Positions 33,443 through 40,892 of a stretch of 64,000 bases of DNA are shown here, one piece after another. The stretch is from Polaromonas sp. JS666 (GTDB lineage: Bacteria; Pseudomonadota; Gammaproteobacteria; Burkholderiales; Burkholderiaceae_C), in NCBI RefSeq assembly GCF_900103405.1, contig NZ_FNHX01000001.1, forward strand, positions 496,001 to 560,000. Reading direction: 5' to 3'. The position numbers and the translations under genes are program-made. The notes beneath the pieces are model-generated. The model did not search any database. It saw only the letters and a list, made by a program, of their open reading frames with translations, and was not told the DNA's origin. Each line of letters opens with the position of its first letter. Position 1 is the first letter of the stretch.

Positions 33443-34812
33443 CGCCGCCCACCGCCAAAACACTGGGTGAAGGCGTGCCGATGTGGAAAACCTTCGCGGC
33501 CTTTCTGGGCCCCATGCTGCTCAGCAACATCCTGCAATCGCTCTCCGGCACGATCAACAACATCTACATCGGCCAGATGATCGGTGTAGGGGCGCTGGCG
33601 GCCGTGACCAGCTTTTTCCCCCTCATGTTTTTCCTCATTGCCTTCACCATCGGGCTGGGCGCGGGCGCGTCGGTGCTGATCGGCCAGGCCTGGGGCGCGC
33701 GCGACACCGGCAAGGTCAAGGCCGTCGCCGGCACCACCCTGGCGGTGGGCGCGGGATTCGGCCTCGCGGTCGCCGTTTTTGGCGGCGCCTTCACCGCACC
33801 GCTGCTCAAGGCCCTGGGCACACCGCCCGACATCCTGGCCGATGCCACGCTGTATGCCCGCATCATGCTGATAGCCATGCCGGGGCTGTTTGTCTTCCTG
33901 CTGTCGACCTCCATGCTGCGCGGCGTGGGCGACACGGTGAGCTCGCTGTACACGCTGTGCATTTCCACCGCTTGCGGCCTGGTGGTGACGCCCGCGCTCA
34001 TCCTGGGCTGGGGCGGCCTGCCCAAGCTCGGCGTGGCCAGCAGCGCGGTGGCCACCATCCTGTCCTTCCTGGTCTCGACCGCCTGGCTGGCCCGGCGCCT
34101 GCATGCCATCAAGAGCCCGCTGGCGCCCGACGCCGAATTCAGGCGCCAGCTGCGCGTGAACCCCGCCATCCTCAAGACCGTGCTCAGGGTCGGCGTGCCC
34201 ACCGGGGTGCAGCTGGTCGTCATCTCGCTCGCCGAGATCGCCCTGCTCTCACTGGTCAACGGCTATGGCTCCAGCGCTACGGCGGCCTATGGCGCGGTGA
34301 ACCAGGTGGTGGCCTATGTGCAGTTCCCGGCCATTTCCATCGCCATCACCGCCTCCATCCTGGGCGCGCAGGCCATAGGCGCGGGCCGCACCGACAGGCT
34401 GGGCATGATCACGCGCACCGGGCTGCAGATGAACCTGGCGCTGACCGGCGTGCTGGTCTTGCTGGGTTACCTGTTCTCGCGCCACCTGATGGCCCTCTTC
34501 ATCACCAGCGAGCCGGTGATCGAGCTGTCGCAAACCCTGCTGCACATCATGCTGTGGAGCAGCGTGGTCTTCGGCATGCAGGGCGTGGTCTCCGGCGTCA
34601 TGCGCGCCAGCGGCACAGTCTGGGTGCCCATGGGCATTTCGATTTTCTGCATCGCGCTGATCGAGGTGCCCACGGCCTGGATACTCAGCCACCGCATAGG
34701 CATCAACGGCATCTGGATCGCCTACCCCGTCACCTTTGTCGCCATGCTGGGCCTGCAGACCGCCTATTACCGGCTGGCGTGGAAGAAAAAAACGATACGG
34801 CGGTTGATATAG
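33439..34812 (+). CDS. MATE-family multidrug exporter
   Basis: 457-residue membrane protein with about twelve hydrophobic segments arranged as two homologous halves. The first half has MLLSNILQSLSGTINNIYIGQMIGVGALAAVT and FTIGLGAGASVLIGQAWGARD, the MATE signature. The second half repeats it with AAYGAVNQVVAYVQFPAISIAITASILGAQAIGAG. It should export organic cations using a sodium or proton gradient. Coupled to the DUF2239 gene. Confidence 0.9.
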   Translation: MTPPTAKTLGEGVPMWKTFAAFLGPMLLSNILQSLSGTINNIYIGQMIGVGALAAVTSFFPLMFFLIAFTIGLGAGASVLIGQAWGARDTGKVKAVAGTTLAVGAGFGLAVAVFGGAFTAPLLKALGTPPDILADATLYARIMLIAMPGLFVFLLSTSMLRGVGDTVSSLYTLCISTACGLVVTPALILGWGGLPKLGVASSAVATILSFLVSTAWLARRLHAIKSPLAPDAEFRRQLRVNPAILKTVLRVGVPTGVQLVVISLAEIALLSLVNGYGSSATAAYGAVNQVVAYVQFPAISIAITASILGAQAIGAGRTDRLGMITRTGLQMNLALTGVLVLLGYLFSRHLMALFITSEPVIELSQTLLHIMLWSSVVFGMQGVVSGVMRASGTVWVPMGISIFCIALIEVPTAWILSHRIGINGIWIAYPVTFVAMLGLQTAYYRLAWKKKTIRRLI

Positions 34813-34839
34813 GAACAGCCCCCAAGCGCCGGCGCCGCT

Positions 34840-35259
34840 TCAGTGGCGCATGAACTGCGCGTCCGGCACGGCGAACAGCCCGTCGTCGCCGGACTTTCCG
34901 TCCAGGAACTCCCCGCCCACACGAAGCGCCTCCGCGATCAGGCGTTTCACGCCGTCAAGCTTGTCGGCCAGGCCGGGCGAGATGCCCACAAAGGAATAGA
35001 CGCAGTAGCTTTCATGCCGCACCACGGCAAACTCGCCGTCCATCACAAAGGCGTAACACCAGGCGGCATCCGTCCTGCCGGCCAGGGAAACCGGCAGCAA
35101 ACAGGCCTTGACGCCTTCATCGATGGCCCAGGTCTGGTGCTGGAGCTCCCGGGATTTGGCGTCCGCGGAGTGGACGAACTTGCGGATCTTGCGCTTGAGG
35201 GCGGGTGTCCAGAATGAATCAAAAACATCCCGGGCAACGGGTTGGATCACGAATGCCAT
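34840..35259 (-). CDS. Hypothetical protein
   Basis: 139 residues with no family I recognise. The sequence starts MAFVIQPVARDVFDSFWTPALKRKIRKFVHSAD, with a middle (AWCYAFVMDGEFAVVRHESYCVYSFVGISPG) that looks like a compact beta-sheet and an end rich in Gly and Asp. There is no signal or membrane segment. AGGAG precedes the ATG and the codon use fits the neighbours, so it is probably a real gene. It converges with the MATE exporter. Confidence 0.6.
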   Translation of the reverse strand: MAFVIQPVARDVFDSFWTPALKRKIRKFVHSADAKSRELQHQTWAIDEGVKACLLPVSLAGRTDAAWCYAFVMDGEFAVVRHESYCVYSFVGISPGLADKLDGVKRLIAEALRVGGEFLDGKSGDDGLFAVPDAQFMRH

Positions 35260-35587
35260 GGTGGTCTCCTGTGAGGGGCTGGCGGGCGTCGAAAACGGGG
35301 GTGGAGTAGCCCCCGGCGGTCGCTGATTGCCGGACCATATTCGATTTCCCGGCCCCCACCGCGGCGAATTGTCCGTAGCTGGAAATTTGAAGTGGGATAG
35401 TCGCCGCCAGGCATTCGGTGCCCATGAACACCAAGCCTGCTCAAGGCTTGTTCAGTGCCTCTTCACCACCTGTTAAGAGCTGTTTCAAAGCCCTTACAAA
35501 GCCTTGCTACCATGGGTGCTCTCCCGCCATCACCAGGGCCCCGCGCCCGCCGCCGGCACAGCGCCGGCATCGATGACCTCCCCCACC
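35260..35587. other. 328-bp gap without a gene
   Basis: Region between two divergent genes. A minus-strand frame of 71 codons (35219-35434) crosses it but has no ribosome site and no recognisable features. The right half (about 35450-35520) is less GC-rich and may hold the acyltransferase promoter. I see no convincing repeat, operator or RNA. Confidence 0.5.
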
Positions 35588-36691
35588 ATGAACCGCCGCA
35601 ACCCCGCCATCGACATCGCCAGGGGCATAGGCATCATCCTCGTGGTGCTCGGGCATAACTGGACGGTGCTGCAGGAAAGAGGCGAGCTCTTCCGGGTGAT
35701 TTATTCCTTTCACCTGCCGCTCTTCTTTTTCCTCTCGGGCCTGTTCCTGAAAGATGCCGGCAGCCTCAGAAGCTTTGCGCTGTCGCGCGCCGATGCGCTG
35801 CTCAAACCCTACTTCGCCGTGTTGCTGCTGCTGGGCATCGGCGAGATGCTGGCCCCGCAGGCCGTGCCGGTTGCCGGCACCACGCCGCTCGCGTATGTCT
35901 CAGGCGTGCTCTATGGCACCGCGCCCACCATTGCCTGGACGCCGCTGTGGTTCTTGCCGCATCTGTTTGTCGCCTCGATCCTGGCCACGGCTTTGCTGCG
36001 CGCCACCCGGAATCTTCCCAGGCGCAGCACCGCGCTGTGGCTGCTCGCCTGCGCCCTGCTGGCGGCCGGCGTGGGCTGCATAGACTGGTTCTGGCAAACC
36101 GACACCGGGGAGGCGCTGCGCTTCATGGGCCTGGAGCAATTGCCCGGCCTGCCTTGGAGCCTGGACCTGCTCCTGGTCAGCACGCCCTTTATGCTGTTCG
36201 GCCATCTGCTCGGCAAAGCTGTGGCGTCCATGCGTTTCAGCCTCCCGGGGTTTGCGGCCGCAGCCCTTGCCTTCGCCGCGCTGCATACGTATTCCGGCGA
36301 AACCATGGACCTGAACCTGCGGGTGTACGGCGATCCCTTTATCTCCACCTTGCAGGCGGGGCTTGGCATCTACCTGGTACTCAGTGTTTCCGCGCTGTTG
36401 CAACGCTATGCGCTAGCGCGGCGCCCACTGGCTTATATCGGGTCGGCCAGCCTGTTGATCCTGCTGTTTCACTACGTTGTGCAGGGACGGGTTTTTCTGA
36501 TGCTGTCCCACGTCAGCCGCAATGAGGTGCTTGTGGGCGCGGCCAGCCTGGCCGCCGGGGTGGCGCTGCCCCTGGTTTTGCTGGAGCTGGTGCGGCGGCA
36601 AAGGTACCTGGCGCTGCTGCTGTTGCCGACAACGCCACCGAGAAAGGCCGGCCCCGCCTTGCCGCAAAACGCCCCCGGCAAATCGCCGTGA
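35588..36691 (+). CDS. Acyltransferase family 3 membrane protein
   Basis: 367-residue integral membrane acyltransferase. The opening NPAIDIARGIGIILVVLGHNW holds the family histidine (GH), followed by FHLPLFFFLSGLFLKDAGS with the second conserved element. About ten hydrophobic segments follow. Such proteins put acetyl or succinyl groups on extracellular sugars or lipids; the acceptor is unknown. An in-frame ATG lies five codons upstream (35573), and neither has a clear ribosome site. Confidence 0.85.
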   Translation: MNRRNPAIDIARGIGIILVVLGHNWTVLQERGELFRVIYSFHLPLFFFLSGLFLKDAGSLRSFALSRADALLKPYFAVLLLLGIGEMLAPQAVPVAGTTPLAYVSGVLYGTAPTIAWTPLWFLPHLFVASILATALLRATRNLPRRSTALWLLACALLAAGVGCIDWFWQTDTGEALRFMGLEQLPGLPWSLDLLLVSTPFMLFGHLLGKAVASMRFSLPGFAAAALAFAALHTYSGETMDLNLRVYGDPFISTLQAGLGIYLVLSVSALLQRYALARRPLAYIGSASLLILLFHYVVQGRVFLMLSHVSRNEVLVGAASLAAGVALPLVLLELVRRQRYLALLLLPTTPPRKAGPALPQNAPGKSP

Positions 36692-36720
36692 GCCGGGCCG
36701 CCGCTTGCCCGGTTGTTGTC

Positions 36721-38043
36721 TTATTTGCCTTTGGGCGTGATCACCACATCCACGCGCCGGTTGCGGGCCCGGCCCTCCTCGGTGGTGTTGTCGGCCACAG
36801 GCTGCGACTTGCCATAACCCTTCACAGCGAGGCCCGCCGCAGGCACGCCTTCCTGCGACACAAAATAGTCCTTCACCGCGGCGGCCCGCTTGTCTGAAAG
36901 CGCCTGGTTGGCGGCCTCATTGCCGACGTTGTCGGTATGGCCCGAGACCATCACTGCCGCATCGGCGAACTTCTTCACCCGGTCGGCCGCCTCATGCAGT
37001 GTCTGCCGCGCTTCGGGCTTGAGCACCGCCTTGCCGGTGTCGAAGAGCACGGCCGAATCGAGCGCGATGGTGACCGCCTTGGGCGGCGTGAAGGCGTCGA
37101 AGTCGTAGGGGCCGTCAAATTTGGCGCGAAAGTCCACCGTCTCCGCCGACAGGTCCAACCGCAGAATCACCGGCTGGCGTTTGTCGATCTTGCAGCTCAT
37201 CACGCCGCGCTTGTCCAGCGTGGTGTTGCCCAGGGAAAGCTCGCACAGCCGTTCGGAGCGCAAGGTGTACAAGCTCACCGCGAGCGCATTGCTCGTGGCG
37301 GCCGAGGTGTTTTTGCCGTCGCCCGTCACGACCAGCTCACCCGGCCCGGCATTGAAGGCGTAGTAATACGACACGGCCTTTTTGATGCCCTCGCCCTTGA
37401 TGCGGTTGCCCTTGAGCCGGGTCGGCTCATCGATGTCGGTGGAGCCCGCACCCGCCAGCACCGGGGCCGCACCAGCGGCCTGGGGCGCCGGCAGCTCGAT
37501 GGGGCCTTCCAGCGCCACCGCGTAATCAATCGTCTCTTCGCTGAGGTCCAGCCGCAAGATCAGCGGCTGGGCTTTTTCGACCTGACAGTTGATCACGAGG
37601 GTCTTGTCGGCATTGGTGTTGCCGTGTGACTCGGAGCACAGCTTGTTGGCCTTGAGGTCATACAGCCCAAAGGCCAGCGCCTGGGTCGCGCCGCTGGGCG
37701 AGTTCTTGGCCGTGGCGGTGATCTTGATAGCACCGGGGCCGCCGTTCAACGCGTAGTAGTAGGTCAGCTTCTGCTTGATGCCCACGCCCTTGATCTCTTT
37801 CGCGGGCAAGGGCGTCGGGCTGTCGGGATCGGTGGATGCGGCAGGCGCCATCGCAACGGTCGCGGCGGGTGCCGTGGAGGCAGCAGGCGCAGGCGCCGAA
37901 GGCGTTGCGGCAGGTACTGCCACCGCCGCCGGCATCGCAGTTGCCGCCGGTCGGGGAGCCTCGTCTTTTTTGCCGCAGCCGGCCAGTGTGAGGCCCAGGC
38001 CTGCAGCCATGCCCAGCAGCACAAGTTGTTTTGTGATTGTCAT
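36721..38043 (-). CDS. OmpA-family lipoprotein with tandem-duplicated sensor-like domain
   Basis: 440-residue outer-membrane lipoprotein. The signal ends in the lipobox LTLAGC with lipid-carrying C23. A Pro/Ala linker covers about 30-80. Two homologous domains of about 100 residues follow (83-183 and 213-314). Each shows K-G-x-GIK, YYYA-N-GPG, ALA-LY, a Cys pair and P-ILRLDLS-ET-D. Residues about 335-438 are an OmpA peptidoglycan-binding domain (VLFDTGKAVLKPEA, VSGHTDNVGNEAANQALSDKRA, GRARNRRVDV). GGGAGG precedes the ATG. It should anchor the outer membrane to the wall. The role of the repeated domain is unknown. Confidence 0.85.
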   Translation of the reverse strand: MTITKQLVLLGMAAGLGLTLAGCGKKDEAPRPAATAMPAAVAVPAATPSAPAPAASTAPAATVAMAPAASTDPDSPTPLPAKEIKGVGIKQKLTYYYALNGGPGAIKITATAKNSPSGATQALAFGLYDLKANKLCSESHGNTNADKTLVINCQVEKAQPLILRLDLSEETIDYAVALEGPIELPAPQAAGAAPVLAGAGSTDIDEPTRLKGNRIKGEGIKKAVSYYYAFNAGPGELVVTGDGKNTSAATSNALAVSLYTLRSERLCELSLGNTTLDKRGVMSCKIDKRQPVILRLDLSAETVDFRAKFDGPYDFDAFTPPKAVTIALDSAVLFDTGKAVLKPEARQTLHEAADRVKKFADAAVMVSGHTDNVGNEAANQALSDKRAAAVKDYFVSQEGVPAAGLAVKGYGKSQPVADNTTEEGRARNRRVDVVITPKGK

Positions 38044-38236
38044 AAGCCTCCCAAATGGTTCTTGCTGTTGTGATGCCAGTCCGTAATGTGCGGTACGGCG
38101 CTGTTGACTGTCAATCGCGATACTCCAAAGTAACTCGAAGTAACCAAAGGGCAAACCAGGTGAACGATTCATGCCGACAGCCTCCAGGCGCCAACCGGAT
38201 TTCAGCGTTACGATGGCTTCCCCCAGGAGATGTGTC

Positions 38237-38701
38237 ATGAACGAGGAACTCTCACGTCTGGCCACCGCGATCCACATGAATGAGCCGCAGTGCGAACCGC
38301 TTCGCTTTGCCTTTGGCCTGGCCTGCGCGCAACGCACGGAACACCTGCTCGAAAGCCCGGAGGCCATCCGTTGCCTGGGGGTGCTTAGATCTTTTGTGGA
38401 AGGCACATCAGACCGGCCCGCCCTGGCGCAGGCGGCACAGGAAATTGCCGGGGTGGCCAACAGCCACAGGGGATCCAACTCCATTGACGGCTCGGCCCAC
38501 GCAGCCGTATCCGCCACCTACGCCGTGGCCAATGCCCTTGCCGGCCGGGCCCTGGACGCCGCGGGCTACGCGGCTTACGCCGCCGTCTATGGTTATGGCG
38601 GTTATGCGGTCACCGATCCGTCGGCTTTTGAAGCAGAGTTCGCGTGGCAAGTTGAAAAATTGAGCGAACTGGTCCGCCCCATAAAGATAAATCCGTCGTG
38701 A
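38237..38701 (+). CDS. Hypothetical Ala/Tyr-rich protein
   Basis: 154-residue cytoplasmic protein with no family I can name. Its second half has a regular alanine/tyrosine helix pattern (AAVSATYAVANALAGRALDAAGYAAYAAVYGYGGYA) reminiscent of some bacterial immunity-type proteins, but the resemblance is compositional only. CAGGAGA before the ATG supports translation. The glutathione transferase follows 26 bp later. Confidence 0.6.
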   Translation: MNEELSRLATAIHMNEPQCEPLRFAFGLACAQRTEHLLESPEAIRCLGVLRSFVEGTSDRPALAQAAQEIAGVANSHRGSNSIDGSAHAAVSATYAVANALAGRALDAAGYAAYAAVYGYGGYAVTDPSAFEAEFAWQVEKLSELVRPIKINPS

Positions 38702-38727
38702 CTGGTCAACCCTGAACAGGAAACCCC

Positions 38728-39372
38728 ATGCAACTCATCGGAATGTTGGACTCCCCTTACGTCCGCCGCGTAGCCATTTCCCTGCAGCTTCTGGGCCTGC
38801 GTTTTGAGCACCAGTCGGTTTCGGTGTTCAGCACCTTTGAGAAATTCCGCGCCATCAACCCCGTCGTGAAAGCACCCTCGCTGGTTTGCGACGACGGCAC
38901 GGTGTTGATGGATTCCACGCTGATCATCGACTACGCCGAAGCGCTGGCGGCGCAGGCGCCGGCCGGCAGGAGCTTGATGCCCTCCACCCTGGCCGAGCGC
39001 CAGCAGGCGCTACGCGTCATCGGCCTGGCCCTGGCCGCCTGTGAAAAAAGCGTGCAGATCATTTACGAGCGCATGCTGCGCCCCGCCGAGAAGCTGCACC
39101 AGCCCTGGGTGTCGCGCGTGACCAGCCAGCTGCTGGCGGCCTACGGCGAGCTTGAGGCCGAGCTGCAGCGCAAACCCCTGGCCGTGGGCAGCGACACCAT
39201 GGGCCAGGACGGCGTGACCGTGGGCATCAGCTGGCATTTCACGCAGGCCATGCTGCCCGAGGTGCTGAACGCGGCGGACTTCCCGGCCCTGCGCGAGTTC
39301 TCGGCGCGGGCCGAGCGCTTGCCCGAATTCGCGGCGGCGCCGCACAGCGACAAGGTCTATCAAGCGCCATGA
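38728..39372 (+). CDS. Glutathione S-transferase
   Basis: 214-residue soluble GST. The N-terminal thioredoxin-like domain shows MQLIGMLDSPYVRRVAISLQLLGLRFEH, with a catalytic Ser or Cys replaced by the SPYVRR type, and the glutathione-binding KAPSLVCDDGTVLMDSTLIIDYAE. The C-terminal helical domain contains TVGISWHFTQAMLPEV. It should conjugate or reduce electrophiles; the substrate is unknown. Its stop overlaps the next gene by 4 bp. Confidence 0.9.
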   Translation: MQLIGMLDSPYVRRVAISLQLLGLRFEHQSVSVFSTFEKFRAINPVVKAPSLVCDDGTVLMDSTLIIDYAEALAAQAPAGRSLMPSTLAERQQALRVIGLALAACEKSVQIIYERMLRPAEKLHQPWVSRVTSQLLAAYGELEAELQRKPLAVGSDTMGQDGVTVGISWHFTQAMLPEVLNAADFPALREFSARAERLPEFAAAPHSDKVYQAP

Positions 39373-40151
39373 CACGCGTACCCACGCCCTCTGATGACCT
39401 GGCACCGGAAACCCTGGACCGGCTGGAGAACGAAAAAATACTCAAGGAGATGAAGGCGCTGGAGCAGCAGGGCAAGCTGGATGAGGCGGCGATTGCCGGC
39501 TTTGATGCCCGGGTCGAGGCGCAGCTCGCGAGAATCAGCCAGAGGGCGGAGCAAGCCCAGGCGGATTTCGAAGCCGCGATGGCGCAGCGTAAACGCCCCG
39601 CACTCCCAAAAAGGTCTGTCATCCCTTTTCTGGTTTTTCTATTCCTGGTGTTTGTCAGTCCCCTGATTGAAATGGGCATCGGAAAAGGTTTTATTTTTGC
39701 CCACGCCAATGCCTACCGTGCGGCGATGCCATGGATCGTCGTCCTATTGCTGCCGGTGATCGGATTCACCGTTTACACCCGGGAGCGCAAGGACTCGATA
39801 CTGAAGGACCGCTACCCGACCTGGGGCGTTCGGTGGCTGCTCATGTTTCCCCTCGTCAGCCTGCTGGGGGCGGCGATGATCGCCATGGCCCCCTTGGGCT
39901 GGGCCGCGTTCATGGGCTGGGCAACGGGCAAGGACTCCACCACGCTGGAAGCCAGGGTTCTGTCGGTCGGTGAGGCCTCCAGCAGTTCACGCGGGTGCAA
40001 GCAGCTGGCAAGACTGCAAGTCCTGGCCAATGACGCGAGCATTTGCCTTGATGGCCGTATCTCCAAGCCCCCCAGGCAAGGCGATTCACTGTCGGTGCGC
40101 GGCCGGGTCTCGGTCTGGGGCGTCTATATCGAAGAGCTTCAGCCCAAATAG
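39369..40151 (+). CDS. Hypothetical three-segment membrane protein with coiled-coil start
   Basis: 260 residues. Positions about 15-75 are charged and helical (LENEKILKEMKALEQQGKLDE through ARISQRAEQAQADFEAAMAQ), a probable coiled coil. Three hydrophobic segments follow (about 84-102, 117-135 and 155-178). The C-terminal soluble part (residues 190-260) has two Cys and a beta-rich end (GDSLSVRGRVSVWGVYIEEL). It overlaps the GST gene by 4 bp. Function unknown. Confidence 0.65.
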   Translation: MTRVPTPSDDLAPETLDRLENEKILKEMKALEQQGKLDEAAIAGFDARVEAQLARISQRAEQAQADFEAAMAQRKRPALPKRSVIPFLVFLFLVFVSPLIEMGIGKGFIFAHANAYRAAMPWIVVLLLPVIGFTVYTRERKDSILKDRYPTWGVRWLLMFPLVSLLGAAMIAMAPLGWAAFMGWATGKDSTTLEARVLSVGEASSSSRGCKQLARLQVLANDASICLDGRISKPPRQGDSLSVRGRVSVWGVYIEELQPK

Positions 40152-40249
40152 CGATGCTTCACGGCAGGCGACTCCGCGCTCGCCGGCGCCATCACGCCCT
40201 GGCGACCACCGGGGTGGACTGGCCCGCCCCGGCCCGCTAGGATGGACAC

Positions 40250-40507
40250 ATGGTCCCCGACCCCATCCCCCATCCGGAATCCAGCCCCGAGCTTTCCGGG
40301 GAAAAGATCAACGAAGCCCACGATGCCTGGTGCCGGGCCTATGTGCATGTCTGGGCCGACCTGTCCAAAGGCCATTACGACAAGGAAGCGGTGCAAAAGG
40401 CCGCCGACGAGCACTGGCAGCGCAGCCCCAAATCCAGCCCGGTGATGGTGGCCACGACGGAGTTCACCAAGGCGACCAAGGCGGCGCCACCGCCCGCCGA
40501 TCCTTAG
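40250..40507 (+). CDS. Small hypothetical protein
   Basis: 85-residue hydrophilic protein starting MVPDPIPHPESSPELSGEKI with an aromatic middle (DAWCRAYVHVWADLSKGHYDKEAVQKAADEHW). AGGA lies about 8 nt before the ATG. No family recognised; the sequence is balanced and non-repetitive, so it is likely real. Its stop abuts a noncoding repeat at 40507. Confidence 0.55.
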   Translation: MVPDPIPHPESSPELSGEKINEAHDAWCRAYVHVWADLSKGHYDKEAVQKAADEHWQRSPKSSPVMVATTEFTKATKAAPPPADP

Positions 40508-40618
40508 AGCCGTTCACAAAACCCAGCGAAGCGGTCCTGGCTAGGCGCGACGCCGCAGACAGTGCACCAGCACGGCAAGGCGGCCGCAACAACGCCAGGA
40601 GGTTTTTTTGAACGGCTC
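40507..40618. repeat. 112-bp palindromic extragenic repeat
   Basis: The element is bounded by perfect 10-bp inverted ends, GAGCCGTTCA and TGAACGGCTC. The inner flanks (AAAACCC ... TCCTGGC against GCCAGGAGGTTTT) also pair in part, so the whole can fold into a long hairpin. I recall similar sequences, with the CGACGCCGCAGACAGTGCAC core, between genes in Comamonadaceae genomes. Only one full copy is in the window. It lies between convergent genes and may serve as terminator. Confidence 0.65.
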
Positions 40619-40620
40619 CC

Positions 40621-40881
40621 CTAGCCCACCTGCAGCTGGTGCTCATAACACCACATCCAGCTTTCGCCGGGCTCAAACGACTGAATCACCGCATGGCCTG
40701 TGGCCTCATGGTGTTTGCTTGCATGCTGGTTGATGGAGTCGTCGCAGCATCCGATATGGCCGCAGTGCACGCACAACCTCAGGTGCACCCAGGTTCCGCC
40801 CATCTTGAGGCACTCTTCGCAGCCTTTGGCATTCGGTGAATGGAGTTCTGCCGGGACATGGTCGCAGGGTTTGATACGCAT
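40621..40881 (-). CDS. UBP-type zinc finger protein
   Basis: 86-residue protein made almost wholly of a ZnF-UBP domain. Zinc ligands are visible in CDHVPAEL, CEECLKMGGTWVHLRLCVHCGHIGCCDDS, then NQHASKHHEATGHAVIQSFEPGESWMWCYEH. In eukaryotes the fold binds ubiquitin C-termini; the bacterial role is not established. ATG 40881 is chosen with GAGGAG before it. It follows the flavoprotein by 11 bp, a pairing I recall from other bacterial genomes. Confidence 0.88.
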   Translation of the reverse strand: MRIKPCDHVPAELHSPNAKGCEECLKMGGTWVHLRLCVHCGHIGCCDDSINQHASKHHEATGHAVIQSFEPGESWMWCYEHQLQVG

Positions 40882-40892
40882 CAAGAATCTCC

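Noticed and set aside
35219..35434. 71-codon minus-strand frame in the gap before the acyltransferase
   Set aside because: No ribosome site, no family features, and overlap with the start of the hypothetical gene at 34840-35259.
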